Assembly: GCA_030066195.1 (NCBI GenBank)
Contig: JASJCB010000101.1
Coordinates: 1-64,000, forward strand
Direction: 5' to 3'
Origin: Acidobacteriota bacterium
GTDB taxonomy: Bacteria; Acidobacteriota; Holophagae; Acanthopleuribacterales; Acanthopleuribacteraceae
Length of the DNA: 64,000 nt
Positions 45,600-54,649 of the stretch are shown in pieces. A program made the position numbers and the translations under genes. The notes under the pieces were generated by a model. The model was not told the origin of the DNA. It ran no database searches and saw only the letters and a program-made list of their open reading frames with translations. Position 1 is the first letter of the stretch. Each line of letters begins with the position of its first letter.

Positions 45600-46274
45600 T
45601 TATCCAAAAAAACGTTTCTTGAACAGGAACATGATGTTGCGAATCCCGTCCCGATAAGGTTGCAGTTTAATCTCGCCCTGGCGCGCCGAATACTTGATAT
45701 GTTCTTCCTTGAAACGCAGATCCGGGTGCTTCAACACCTCGATCTTGATCTCCTCGGAAAAGGGCATCCCGTTGCTGGTCAGCTTGATCTTGGACAGGAT
45801 GGAGCGCCTGAAGACCCACATGCCGGACTGGCTGTCTTCGATTGGGTAGACAAATAGAATCGCCATCGCGAACGACAGGATTTTATTGCCGATCCAGTGT
45901 TTGAAGCTCATGGCTTCCTGGTTCAGGATAGGGAAACGGCAGGCGGAGAGAAAGTCGACATCGTAGTGCAGGAATACATCGATCAAACGTCCCAGGTCGG
46001 CAATGGGATAGGTGTGGTCCCCGTCCAGACAGCAGATGATATCCGTGGTCGCGGTTGCAAATCCGCGCTTATAGGCGCTGCCGTAACCGCGTAAGCTCTC
46101 TTGAACCACATGGGCGCCGAGCGATTCGGCAACCTCCGCGGTGCGATCCGTGCTGCCGTTGTCGACCACGATGACCTGATCGACCCATTCGGGTCTGGCA
46201 TTGAGCACGGACTGAATGCCCTCTTCCTCATTGAGGCAGGGGATGACCACGGTGACGGACAAACCTTTATACAT
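45600..46274 (-). CDS. GT2 glycosyltransferase (dolichyl-phosphate-sugar synthase-like)
   Basis: 224 residues from ATG 46274 (AGGAG at 5 nt); the longer frame to 47093 is antisense to hslV and rejected. SVTVVIPCLNEEEGIQSVL, VVDNGSTDRTAEVAESLGAHVV, GYGSAYKRGFATA and CLDGDHTYPIADL (DGD metal site) place it with DPM1/GtrB-like transferases that load a sugar on a polyprenyl phosphate. It has no C-terminal membrane pair, so it is a short soluble version. Co-transcribed with the 44592 GT2; together they may extend a surface glycan. Confidence 0.92.
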   Translation of the reverse strand: MYKGLSVTVVIPCLNEEEGIQSVLNARPEWVDQVIVVDNGSTDRTAEVAESLGAHVVQESLRGYGSAYKRGFATATTDIICCLDGDHTYPIADLGRLIDVFLHYDVDFLSACRFPILNQEAMSFKHWIGNKILSFAMAILFVYPIEDSQSGMWVFRRSILSKIKLTSNGMPFSEEIKIEVLKHPDLRFKEEHIKYSARQGEIKLQPYRDGIRNIMFLFKKRFFG

Positions 46275-46519
46275 GAAAACTCCTGTGGGAAAAGAACCGG
46301 TTGTGCGGGGCGCCGGAATCGATACGGCGCCGGATAAGATGACTATGGGCAAAGAGTATGCCGGCCCGGTCCCTCGTGAAAGACATTTTTTACCACGAAC
46401 CCGACCCCAAAACCACCCAAAGCATTGCAGGAGCCTGCATGCAGGCAATGATTGCGGCCGATAATCACGAAGCCCGCGCATGGTCCGCCCGGCGCCGCCC
46501 TCTTTTTGTGTATTTATGC

Positions 46520-46570
46520 TATGATTTGTGACCCCGACCCCGCCTTCAACCGGGGTTTCTTTTTTAGGAG
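46520..46570 (+). promoter_or_regulatory. hslVU leader: -10 element and terminator-like hairpin before the SD
   Basis: TATGAT at 46520-46525 could be the -10. The transcript would begin near ACCCCG and form the hairpin ACCCCG-CCTTCAAC-CGGGGT (46537-46556) followed directly by TTCTTTTTT and then AGGAG, the hslV SD. The hairpin is terminator-shaped, so it may attenuate or protect the mRNA. A 14-bp palindrome GCCTGCATGCAGGC is at ~46431-46444. Confidence 0.45.
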
Positions 46571-46580
46571 AACAAGTTTC

Positions 46581-47120
46581 ATGGAAAAATTTGAGGCGAC
46601 CACCGTAATCGCCGTGCGCAAAGACGGCAAGGTTGCCATCGCGGGCGACGGCCAGGTGACTCTGGGCAATGTGGTCATGAAACACGGCGCGAAGAAGATC
46701 CGCCGCCTGTACAAAGACAAAATTCTCGCCGGTTTTGCCGGTTCCGCGGCCGATGCCTTTACCTTGTTCACACGGTTTGAATCGAAGCTGGAAGCGCACA
46801 AGGGCCAGTTGTTGCGCGCCGTGGTGGAACTGGCTCGTGACTGGCGAGCCGACAAGGTGCTGCGAAAGCTGGAAGCCATGTTGCTGGTAGCTGACGTGGA
46901 CAACCTGTTCATTATCAGTGGAAACGGTGACCTGATCGAACCGGACGAGGGCGTGGTCGCCATCGGTTCCGGCGGAAATTACGCCTACGCCGCGGCAAAG
47001 GCCCTCCTGCGGCATACCGATATGGAAGCGGCGACCGTGGCCGAGGAGGCCATGAGGATTGCCGCCGATATTTGCATTTACACCAACGACCACATCAACG
47101 TGGAGGCCCTTGAATCATGA
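46581..47120 (+). CDS. hslV: HslV (ClpQ) peptidase subunit of the HslUV protease
   Basis: 179 residues, ATG 46581 behind TTAGGAG. Core TTVIAVRKDGKVAIAGDGQVTLGN with the catalytic N-terminal Thr (Thr7 here), followed by KKIRRLYKDKILAGFAGSAADAFTLFTRFE and the C-terminal GSGGNYAYAAAKALL. HslV usually begins MTTI; here a six-residue extension MEKFEA precedes the Thr pair, as in Bacillus ClpQ, which has a short propeptide. A start at 46452 has no SD. HslU overlaps by four bases (ATGA). Confidence 0.97.
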   Translation: MEKFEATTVIAVRKDGKVAIAGDGQVTLGNVVMKHGAKKIRRLYKDKILAGFAGSAADAFTLFTRFESKLEAHKGQLLRAVVELARDWRADKVLRKLEAMLLVADVDNLFIISGNGDLIEPDEGVVAIGSGGNYAYAAAKALLRHTDMEAATVAEEAMRIAADICIYTNDHINVEALES

Positions 47121-48505
47121 GTGAAAGCTTGATCAACCTTACCCAATCTCTGCCCAATCTGACCCCGCGTGAAATCGTGGAACAACTGGACCGCTATATC
47201 ATCGGCCAGGAGGGGGCGAAACGGGCCTGCGCGATTGCTCTGCGAAACCGCCGGCGTCGTCAAATGGTAACGGGCGAATTGAAAGATGAGATCCTACCCA
47301 AAAACATCCTGATGGTGGGTGCTACCGGTGTGGGCAAGACCGAGATCGCTAGGCGCCTCGCCAAGTTATCCCATTCGCCCTTCATGAAGGTGGAAGCCTC
47401 CAAGTTCACCGAGGTCGGCTATGTGGGCCGCGACGTGGAGTCCATGATCCGCGACCTGGTGGAGATTTCGGTCAACATGGTCAAGGAAGAGCAGGCTGCC
47501 ATGGTGCGTCACAAGGCGGCCGAGGCGGCGATCGAGAAGGTTTTGGACCTGTTGCACCCGCCCTTGCGGCCCGCCGCCAACCTGACGGATGAGGAGCGCG
47601 AGGCCCAGGAAGAGCGGCATGCACGCACAAGAGAGAAATACCGCAAGGATTTGGAAGAAGGCAAGCTGGACGAACGCAAGGTCGAGATGGATGTAACGGA
47701 ATCCAGCATGCCGTCCATCTCGTTTTTCGGTGCGGGCGGCATGGAGGAAATGGGCTTTCAAATCAAGGACATGCTTTCGCCCATGTTCGGCGGCGGCAAG
47801 ACCAGGCGCAAGCACATCCCGGTGCCCGAAGCCCTGGAACGCTTGCGCGTGGAAGAGGAACAGAAGCTCATCGACATGGACCAGGTCGTGGAAACCGCCC
47901 TGGAGCGCGTGGAGAATAACGGCATCATCTTCCTGGACGAGATCGACAAGATCGCGGGCAGCGGCCGCCAGGCGGGTGGTCCCGACGTCAGCCGCGGCGG
48001 GGTGCAACGCGACCTGTTGCCCATCATCGAGGGCTGTACCGTCAGCACCAAACACGGCATGATCCGCACGGACCACATTTTGTTCATCGCCGCCGGAGCC
48101 TTCCACGTGGCCAAGCCGTCCGACCTGCTGCCGGAACTTCAGGGTCGTCTACCCATCAAGGTAGATCTGGATATGTTGACCGAGGAAGACTTCTACCGCA
48201 TCCTGCTGGAGCCCCAGAACTCTTTGATCAAACAGAACAAGGCGCTGATGGAAACAGAGGAAATCGATCTGGAATTGACCGACGGCGCCGTGCGCGCGAT
48301 CGCCCGCATTGCCTTTCACGAGAATGAAACCACCGACAATATCGGCGCGCGTCGCCTGCACGCGGTGATGGAGCGGGTGATGGAGGACCTCTTCTTCGAT
48401 TCGCCGGAGATGGAAAAGCAGTCGGTTACCATCGATGAGGACTACGTCGTTGACCACGCCGGCAAGGGCGCCGACGACCACGACCTGAAAAACCAGATCT
48501 TGTAA
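47117..48505 (+). CDS. hslU: HslU (ClpY) ATPase subunit
   Basis: 462 residues, the standard length. Begins LTPREIVEQLDRYIIGQEGAKRA; Walker A GATGVGKTE, pore-loop KFTEVGYVGRDVESMIRDL (GYVG), I-domain (~110-230), Walker B GIIFLDEIDKIA, sensor LPELQGRLPIKVDL and the C-terminal HAVMERVMEDLFFDSPE. It unfolds substrates and feeds them to HslV in the cytoplasm. Translationally coupled to hslV. Confidence 0.98.
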   Translation: MSESLINLTQSLPNLTPREIVEQLDRYIIGQEGAKRACAIALRNRRRRQMVTGELKDEILPKNILMVGATGVGKTEIARRLAKLSHSPFMKVEASKFTEVGYVGRDVESMIRDLVEISVNMVKEEQAAMVRHKAAEAAIEKVLDLLHPPLRPAANLTDEEREAQEERHARTREKYRKDLEEGKLDERKVEMDVTESSMPSISFFGAGGMEEMGFQIKDMLSPMFGGGKTRRKHIPVPEALERLRVEEEQKLIDMDQVVETALERVENNGIIFLDEIDKIAGSGRQAGGPDVSRGGVQRDLLPIIEGCTVSTKHGMIRTDHILFIAAGAFHVAKPSDLLPELQGRLPIKVDLDMLTEEDFYRILLEPQNSLIKQNKALMETEEIDLELTDGAVRAIARIAFHENETTDNIGARRLHAVMERVMEDLFFDSPEMEKQSVTIDEDYVVDHAGKGADDHDLKNQIL

Positions 48506-48538
48506 GTGGACCGGCGCCGGCGCGCTTTGGAGGACATC

Positions 48539-49417
48539 GTGAAGTTTTCGAGCATTTCGGGCAACAGCCAGAAATTGGACGGCGGGGCCATGTACGGCAA
48601 TGCGCCGCAAGCCCTGTGGTCGCGCTGGTCGCCGCCGGACGAGCGCAATCGTATCGACATGACCACGCGCGGTTTGCTGGTGGAGACCGCTGAGCATAAG
48701 GTTCTCTTCGAAACGGGTATCGGCGCCTATATGGAGCCCAGGTTCAAGGACCGTTTCGGCGTCAAGGAAGCCCATCACGTGCTGCTGGAAAGCCTGGGCA
48801 AGCTGGACCTGACCCATGAGGACATCACCGCCGTGGTGCTCAGCCACCTGCACTTCGACCACGCGGGCGGCCTGATGAGCGAATGGCGGGAAGGCAAGGA
48901 AGCGGAACTGTTATTCCCCAACGCGACCTTCTACGTGGGTCGAGATGCGTGGGACCGCGCCTGCAACCCGCATCCGCGTGACCGAGCCTCGTTCGTGCCC
49001 GACCTCACGCAATTGCTGGAGGCAAGCGGTCGCCTGAAACTGGTGACCCCGGACGACGTGCTGCATTTCGACGACCTGGAAGTGCATTTCCACGTCAGCA
49101 ACGGCCACACCCCGGGCATGCTGGTCAGCGATCTGCGCGACGGGCAGAGCCGCATCATCTTCGCGGCCGACCTGATCCCGGGTCGTCCCTGGGTGCACCT
49201 GCCCATCACCATGGGCTACGACCGCTACCCGGAGCGCCTGATCGATGAGAAGACGGAACTCCTGGAAAGCGTAGTCGCCGACAACGCCTGGTTGGTCTAC
49301 ACCCACGACGCGAACTGCGCGGCAAGCCCGGTGGTCTTCGACCCGGCCAAAAAGAAATACGCGGCCGGTGAGGGGATGGCTGCCTTTTCCCGGGTTTCCG
49401 TTCTTGAGGCGTCCTAA
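48539..49417 (+). CDS. MBL-fold metallo-hydrolase (lactonase-like)
   Basis: 292 residues from GTG 48539, 5 nt behind GGAGG; the ATG-like start at 48506 lies before the SD. The metal-binding motif HLHFDHAGG (HxHxDH) is at about residue 105, with further His in SNGHTPG and an Asp in FAADLIPG. An N-terminal GGAMYG and MTTRGLLVETAEHKVLFETGIG are typical of AHL-lactonase/PQQ B-like MBL proteins of ~290 residues. It follows hslU by 33 bp and may be in the same transcript. Substrate unknown. Confidence 0.88.
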   Translation: MKFSSISGNSQKLDGGAMYGNAPQALWSRWSPPDERNRIDMTTRGLLVETAEHKVLFETGIGAYMEPRFKDRFGVKEAHHVLLESLGKLDLTHEDITAVVLSHLHFDHAGGLMSEWREGKEAELLFPNATFYVGRDAWDRACNPHPRDRASFVPDLTQLLEASGRLKLVTPDDVLHFDDLEVHFHVSNGHTPGMLVSDLRDGQSRIIFAADLIPGRPWVHLPITMGYDRYPERLIDEKTELLESVVADNAWLVYTHDANCAASPVVFDPAKKKYAAGEGMAAFSRVSVLEAS

Positions 49418-49491
49418 AAGTCGGTTTTGTTTTTAAAACTATTGAATCTATAATAGATTTTACCCATTCACTCATGATGGGAGGCTCGCGG

Positions 49492-50700
49492 GTGCTTTTG
49501 AAATCGATTTCCTTTGAAGGCTATAAACCATTCATCGAAAAGCAAGAAGTTGAGATCCGACCGCTTACTATTTTTCTCGGACGAAATGCCGCGGGGAAAA
49601 GCTCTGTTGTGAGGTTGATCCCGCTTATGTTTACCTCACTCGTCAGTGGAAAGTTGCCCGGTTTGGCGCTTCTAGATGGTGAGGAAACAAAAGACCTCTT
49701 CTTTGGTCGAGTCGCCTTTGGTGATCTCTCGATAGGTGCTCGTTTTGAGAGTGGGAAATCGTTCTGGCAGTTTGAAACCCAAATCAAAGGCTGGGAGAAC
49801 GGCACCCAGTTGATTGAGAGCCATTGGGAAAAAAGTGACATGGGCCAGTTGTCGATCCGTTTGAGTCGGCGACCCAGGGGAGAACGCGAAGCCCTTTATG
49901 AGATATCCGGCAAAAACGAACCCATGAAGCTTGAATTCAAGGGTCTCCTGCCCATATTGCCCAAGACGGAAAAAGGGCCGGGCGGTTTATGGCTGGATCA
50001 AATCGCCTCTTTTGCCCAAAACCTTGTGCATATATCACCTTTTCGAACTTTAAGGGGTCAACGGTTTTTTGGAAAACAATCTGGCATTGAAAAGTTGATT
50101 ACCCCGGACGGCGCCAATGCGCCTATGGTCCTTCAAGACAATGAACAAGCCTTGTTGCCCGTTGTTCAAGAATTTTTCGGGTCTGAAGATCTGGGGTCTC
50201 GTGGACTTGAATTGATCGGTGAAGGTTCTACCTTTGGGATTTACCTGAAACGCGGCGATATATCGATTCCTCTGAGCCAGGTCGGTCAGGGCATGGAACA
50301 GGTCTTCCCGCTTGTTGTTCAACGGGCGATTCCAATTACGGGGCCACGGATGGAAATCGTTGAGGAACCCGAGTCTCACTTACATCCGGGCGCCCATGGA
50401 AAATTGGCGGATTTATATGTGGACGGCTTAAAGGATAAGCGGAATCAGTTTGTCATCGAAACTCATTCAGAGGTTTTTCTACTACGTGTTCGTCGGAGAA
50501 TTGCTGAAGGGGTTATCGACCCGGATCAGGTGGCGCTTTATTGGGTCGATGATGAGGATGAAGATTCAAGTCGAATCAAAAAACTTGAAATACAAGCTGA
50601 CGGAGTCGTTGAAAACTGGCCCGAGGAAGTATTTGCCGAGGACTATGAAGAAGCCCGGGCTATTCGTCGCGCCGTTCAGCAGCGGACGTCTCGGTCATGA
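49492..50700 (+). CDS. AAA ATPase with DUF3696 C-terminus (first gene of three-gene operon)
   Basis: 402 residues from GTG 49492, 7 nt after GGGAGG; the ATG at 49474 overlaps the SD. N-terminus LLKSISFEGYKPFIEKQEVEIRPLTIFLGRNAAGKSS gives Walker A at 30-38. Later IPLSQVGQGMEQVFPLVVQRAI (signature-like), EIVEEPESHLHPGAHGKLAD (Walker B) and VIETHSEVFLLRVRRRIAEG with the D-loop/His; the C-terminal YWVDDEDEDSSRIKKLEIQADGVVENWPEEVF is the DUF3696 type. A standalone OLD-like ATPase without its own TOPRIM. The next gene overlaps its stop by four bases (ATGA). Confidence 0.86.
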   Translation: MLLKSISFEGYKPFIEKQEVEIRPLTIFLGRNAAGKSSVVRLIPLMFTSLVSGKLPGLALLDGEETKDLFFGRVAFGDLSIGARFESGKSFWQFETQIKGWENGTQLIESHWEKSDMGQLSIRLSRRPRGEREALYEISGKNEPMKLEFKGLLPILPKTEKGPGGLWLDQIASFAQNLVHISPFRTLRGQRFFGKQSGIEKLITPDGANAPMVLQDNEQALLPVVQEFFGSEDLGSRGLELIGEGSTFGIYLKRGDISIPLSQVGQGMEQVFPLVVQRAIPITGPRMEIVEEPESHLHPGAHGKLADLYVDGLKDKRNQFVIETHSEVFLLRVRRRIAEGVIDPDQVALYWVDDEDEDSSRIKKLEIQADGVVENWPEEVFAEDYEEARAIRRAVQQRTSRS

Positions 50701-51665
50701 GAGTCGTTTTTGATCAAAGTGCTTTGAATGATCGGTCCGGTTTTCTTTTTCTGGACAGCATCTTCGATTTGATGGACCGTGGACGCCACTTCTGGGTGGT
50801 TGAAGAAGAAAGTGCGCTAAAAGAAAGTGAATGGTACCGGCAAAACTCGTCCTGGAGGCGTGCGGCCATCGAGAATCTCATGAAAGAATCGCCGGGCCCG
50901 AGTCTAAACAAGGGTAAGCTCCACCGGCGAACGCTGGTAGTGACCCAAACGCCAATACGTGATCTGGAATTGACTCCGGCTTTTGCACTTAAATATCTCT
51001 CGGCTCCTTTCCGTTTGGTAGTAGAGAATGCGAAGACTGACGGTAATTTCCTCAGGTTGGTTTTTAAAAAACTCGCGGGAAAGCTTGCGGATAAACTGCT
51101 GAACGATCATCTCAGTATCGAACAAGCGGGTGGAAAGGGAGAAATCATCAAGCGACTCGATCAGCTTTTTGTGGACTTCGATGCGCCGCCACGTTTGATG
51201 GCCATGGCCGACAGCGATGCTTTGATTCCCGGGCAACAGGATTCCAAAGCCGATCAAATCGTTAACCATTGTCAGGCAAAGAATATCGCCTGCCATATCC
51301 TGAACAAGCGTGACGTAGAAAACTACGTGACCGAACCGATCCTAAAAATATGGGCGACGGAAAAAAATCGCATGGCAGTTCTCGACGGTTTCCAAGTGTT
51401 GACTAAGGATCAGCGCGATGTCTACGATATGAAGAACGGCTTCCTCCACAAGGGTAATTTTCGGATATTGGAAGAGCAAGAACAACTTTATGAATCCCTG
51501 GCGGAGAGTGTCATAGATGCCTTGAAACCAGGATTCGGCGAAGTTGGTGAAACCTTCTCGCTATATTTACAACAATACCGACCGAGGGATCTGAAACAGA
51601 TTTCAATCATAAATGGGAAGCCGGAACTGGAAATTCTTCTGGAAACCATTTACGATCGGATCTAG
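50697..51665 (+). CDS. TOPRIM-like nuclease partner (second gene of operon)
   Basis: 322 residues, coupled to the ATPase. The central ~100 residues look like a TOPRIM fold: Glu110 in FRLVVENAKTD, then Asp172-x-Asp174 in LMAMADSDALIPGQ, and HILNKRDVENYV, which matches the KR-x-ENY motif that ends TOPRIM domains in OLD and DUF4435-like proteins. The N-terminal 95 residues contain an HFWVVEEESALKES helix-strand unit of unknown type. Likely the nuclease effector for the ATPase; no family number can be stated with certainty. Confidence 0.72.
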   Translation: MRVVFDQSALNDRSGFLFLDSIFDLMDRGRHFWVVEEESALKESEWYRQNSSWRRAAIENLMKESPGPSLNKGKLHRRTLVVTQTPIRDLELTPAFALKYLSAPFRLVVENAKTDGNFLRLVFKKLAGKLADKLLNDHLSIEQAGGKGEIIKRLDQLFVDFDAPPRLMAMADSDALIPGQQDSKADQIVNHCQAKNIACHILNKRDVENYVTEPILKIWATEKNRMAVLDGFQVLTKDQRDVYDMKNGFLHKGNFRILEEQEQLYESLAESVIDALKPGFGEVGETFSLYLQQYRPRDLKQISIINGKPELEILLETIYDRI

Positions 51666-51675
51666 GGGGCCGTCC

Positions 51676-53340
51676 ATGAGCTTTTCTTCAAAAGACGCTG
51701 ATATCAAGTCCGAGATTGCTTTTGTCCCCGAACTCCTAAAAGACCTCGGGGCCGGCCGCATTCTTATTCCCAAATTTCAACGTCCGTTCGTTTGGTCTCC
51801 TCAGAAAGTACTGTTTCTATTGGACAGCATCAGTCGCCGCTACCCCATGGGTGGGGTTTTATTTTGGGATACTGAAGAAGTAATGAACAGTTTGGACCGA
51901 ATCGGCGACATTCCCCTGCCGAATGCCCCTCCGGGGCTTAAGTCCTATGTCCTGGATGGTCAGCAACGGTTGACCACGCTTTACTGTGTCTTACAGCCTA
52001 ATATCGACATTTCAACAATCAATTGGATTTGGGACGTTTGGTTCGACCTGGAAAGCGAGGAGTTTATTCACCTCAGAAATCAACAGCCGCAAGCGAGGCA
52101 TTTTCCCGTTAGGGCCTGTTTGGATGCCTTTGCGTTTCACGAGGCAGTAGACGCCATTCGTTCCAGCCAGGTGGATAAGGAGGCGGCAAAAGGGTATACC
52201 CTCCGCGCCCAAGAACTGGCTGAGACCGTGCGACAGTACAGAGTTCCCGTCACACGTATTACGCGAACGGATTTGGATCAGGCAGTCCAAATTTTTTCCC
52301 GTGTCAACTCCAGTAGTGCAAAGATTTTACCGGATCAAATGGTCTCTGCATTGACTTATCGCGAGATGCCGGGTGGAAAGACCGTCTTCAGTCTCTCCGA
52401 TGAAATCGATGCTTTTCAAATGAGTCTGACTGAATACTATTTTGGCAGTTTGGATCGTGTCATTTTATTGAGAACCCTCCTGGTTGAATTGGAACTGGAT
52501 GTTTACCGTACCAATTGGTTGACCTTGCGGAATGAAAAGATAGAGGCAATGTTGCCGGGGGCTGTCGCGCGGTGTAAAAGCACGCTGCTTAGAACAATCC
52601 AGTTCCTCAAAAAAGAAGGCGTAGGATGTGACCGCCTTTTGCCATATGCAATGCAAGTTGTGGCACTCAGTGCCTTTTTTCGCAAATATCGGGACACTGA
52701 TCCCGAAAAGAAGGAGAAGATCGATCTAATCCGTCGCTGGTTTTGGGTTTCCTCCTTTACCGGTTGGTTCGCGGGGGGAAACAGCACTACCATCCGTCAG
52801 GTCATCCAGGATATGACTCGTCTGGCTGGAGCCTCCGTCGGTAACTTCTCGTTTGAGTCCATCGATTTAGATGCAGCGGCATTACCGCTTCCAACTTCCT
52901 ATGACTTCAGGACCGCCCGAATAAAGACCCACCTGCTCTGTCAATTTGACAAGGCGCGTCCCCTGGATTTCGGCGATAATCCCATTGACCCGGCCTTGAA
53001 GGCACATCAATCCGGTCATAAGGCTTTGGGCAAGATCTTCCCAAGCCGGGACGATTATCCGCATGATTCTCCGGCTAATCGTCTGTTCCTCGGGGAAGAA
53101 AACTCGGCCGGAATCCGCGAGCATTTATCAGAGAAGGTCTCCCAGGCTTTTTTGCATAGCCACCACATCACCTCTCAAATGTTTGACCAGATCGATAATC
53201 CCAGCCAATTTCTGGCCCTTCGTCGCCAATATTTAATCGAATTAGAAAATTCCTTTATGCAGGCACGCGGCGTGACTCCCAGCCAGGTAGAAGATACCGG
53301 CGGATTTCTTGTGCTCGATAGCGGCGATTATTCCGAGTGA
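51676..53340 (+). CDS. DUF262 (GmrSD-N-like) protein (third gene of operon)
   Basis: 554 residues from ATG 51676 (AGGGGG at 6 nt), 10 bp after the TOPRIM gene. DUF262 signature: IPKFQRPFVWSPQKVLFLLDSI (FQRPFVW 34-40), YPMGGVLFWD, and YVLDGQQRLTTLY (DGQQRLTT 94-101), shared with the ParB/Srx-fold NTPase-nuclease of GmrSD type IV restriction and with anti-phage proteins like SspE. The middle (RVNSSSAKILPDQMVSAL) is the usual DUF262 continuation. The C-terminal half lacks the HNH (DUF1524) expected in GmrD/SspE, so it would rely on the TOPRIM partner for cutting. A gap of ~97 bp follows before the nucleoside transporter. Confidence 0.83.
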   Translation: MSFSSKDADIKSEIAFVPELLKDLGAGRILIPKFQRPFVWSPQKVLFLLDSISRRYPMGGVLFWDTEEVMNSLDRIGDIPLPNAPPGLKSYVLDGQQRLTTLYCVLQPNIDISTINWIWDVWFDLESEEFIHLRNQQPQARHFPVRACLDAFAFHEAVDAIRSSQVDKEAAKGYTLRAQELAETVRQYRVPVTRITRTDLDQAVQIFSRVNSSSAKILPDQMVSALTYREMPGGKTVFSLSDEIDAFQMSLTEYYFGSLDRVILLRTLLVELELDVYRTNWLTLRNEKIEAMLPGAVARCKSTLLRTIQFLKKEGVGCDRLLPYAMQVVALSAFFRKYRDTDPEKKEKIDLIRRWFWVSSFTGWFAGGNSTTIRQVIQDMTRLAGASVGNFSFESIDLDAAALPLPTSYDFRTARIKTHLLCQFDKARPLDFGDNPIDPALKAHQSGHKALGKIFPSRDDYPHDSPANRLFLGEENSAGIREHLSEKVSQAFLHSHHITSQMFDQIDNPSQFLALRRQYLIELENSFMQARGVTPSQVEDTGGFLVLDSGDYSE

Positions 53341-53437
53341 TTGCAAATCCTTCGACCGACTGTTCCCGTGATGATGTCGGCAATGTGATACCCTAGAATT
53401 GCCATGATGAATCGATGCATGGATGGAGGATCGATTA

Positions 53438-54637
53438 ATGGAACGCCTTATCAGTTTGCTGGGTCTGTGTGCCCTTATGGGAATCGCCTGGCTTTTGTCC
53501 TCGGATCGCAAGGCCATGAACTGGCGCCTCATCGTCTCCGGCGTGGTCCTGCAATTCCTGTTTGCCCTGCTCATCCTGAAGACCGGCCCCGGTGAATGGT
53601 TTTTTGAAGCCGCACGTGTTGTTGTGGCCAGGGTCCTGGCTTTTTCCGACGAGGGCGCTCAATTCGTCTTCGGCGACTCCTTTCGGGACCACTTCGTCGC
53701 CTTTTCGGTGCTGCCCACCATTATCTTCGTCTCCACCATCACCGCCGTGCTCTTTCATCTGGGCGTTATTCAATGGATCGTCAAGGGCATGGCCTGGCTG
53801 ATGGTTCGGGTCATGGACGTTTCCGGTTCCGAGTCCCTGGCCGCTTCCGCTAACGTTTTCGTGGGTCATACCGAGGCCCCCTTGGTAATCAAGCCCTATC
53901 TCAGCAGCATGACCCGTTCGGAACTGATGTCCTTGATGACCGGCGGCATGGCGACTGTCTCCGGTGGAATGATCGCCGCCTACGCCGGTTTGGGCATGGA
54001 CGCCGGTCACCTCCTGGCCGCCAGCATCATGTCCGCGCCCGCCGCCATTGTTTTGGCCAAGATCATGATTCCCGAAAAGGAACCCTCGCCCACCAAGGGC
54101 GTCGTCAAGGTAGAAGTACCGCACGCGGACGTCAACGTCTTGGACGCGGCTTGTCGCGGCGCCGCTGAAGGTCTGCGCCTGGCCTTGAATGTCGCCGCCA
54201 TGCTGATCGCTTTCCTCGCCCTGGTCGCCATGATCAACGCCCTGGTCGGCTTTCTGCCCGATGTGGCCGGCGCACCCCTCAGCATGGAGCGCATTTTAGG
54301 ATGGATCTACGCCCCCCTGGCCTGGTTGATGGGCGTGCCCTGGCAGGATGCGGAGCAGGTGGGCATGTTATTGGGCAAAAAAACCATCGTCAACGAGTTC
54401 CTGGCCTATATCGATCTTGCAGAAATCATGGAGCAACTCTCGCCTCGTTCGGTGACCATCGCCACCTACGCCTTGTGCGGTTTCGCCAATTTCGGCAGTA
54501 TTGCGGTGCTTATCGGCGGTATCGGCGGACTGGCTCCCGACCGTCGAAGCGATTTTGCATCATTGGGCTTGAAAGCCATGATCGCCGCTACCCTCGCCGC
54601 CAACATGACCGCTTGTATCGCTGGAATCCTGATCTAG
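53438..54637 (+). CDS. Concentrative nucleoside transporter (NupC/CNT)
   Basis: 399 residues from ATG 53438 (GGAGG at 8 nt; the ATG at 53423 overlaps the SD). Typical CNT beginning ISLLGLCALMGIAWLLSSDR and INWRLI-type block, gate motifs VFVGHTEAPLVIKPYL and MTRSELMSLMTGGMATVSGGMIAAYAG, and C-terminal IVNEFLAYIDLAEIMEQLSPRS, ALCGFANFGSIAVLIGGIGGLAP. It imports nucleosides with H+ or Na+ across the inner membrane. Convergent with the regulator at 54650. Confidence 0.95.
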   Translation: MERLISLLGLCALMGIAWLLSSDRKAMNWRLIVSGVVLQFLFALLILKTGPGEWFFEAARVVVARVLAFSDEGAQFVFGDSFRDHFVAFSVLPTIIFVSTITAVLFHLGVIQWIVKGMAWLMVRVMDVSGSESLAASANVFVGHTEAPLVIKPYLSSMTRSELMSLMTGGMATVSGGMIAAYAGLGMDAGHLLAASIMSAPAAIVLAKIMIPEKEPSPTKGVVKVEVPHADVNVLDAACRGAAEGLRLALNVAAMLIAFLALVAMINALVGFLPDVAGAPLSMERILGWIYAPLAWLMGVPWQDAEQVGMLLGKKTIVNEFLAYIDLAEIMEQLSPRSVTIATYALCGFANFGSIAVLIGGIGGLAPDRRSDFASLGLKAMIAATLAANMTACIAGILI

Positions 54638-54649
54638 GATAAAGGCTCC

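Noticed and set aside
45600..47093. 497-codon version of the GT2 gene
   Set aside because: The N-terminal 270 residues are antisense to hslV; a good SD and GT-A start lie at 46274.
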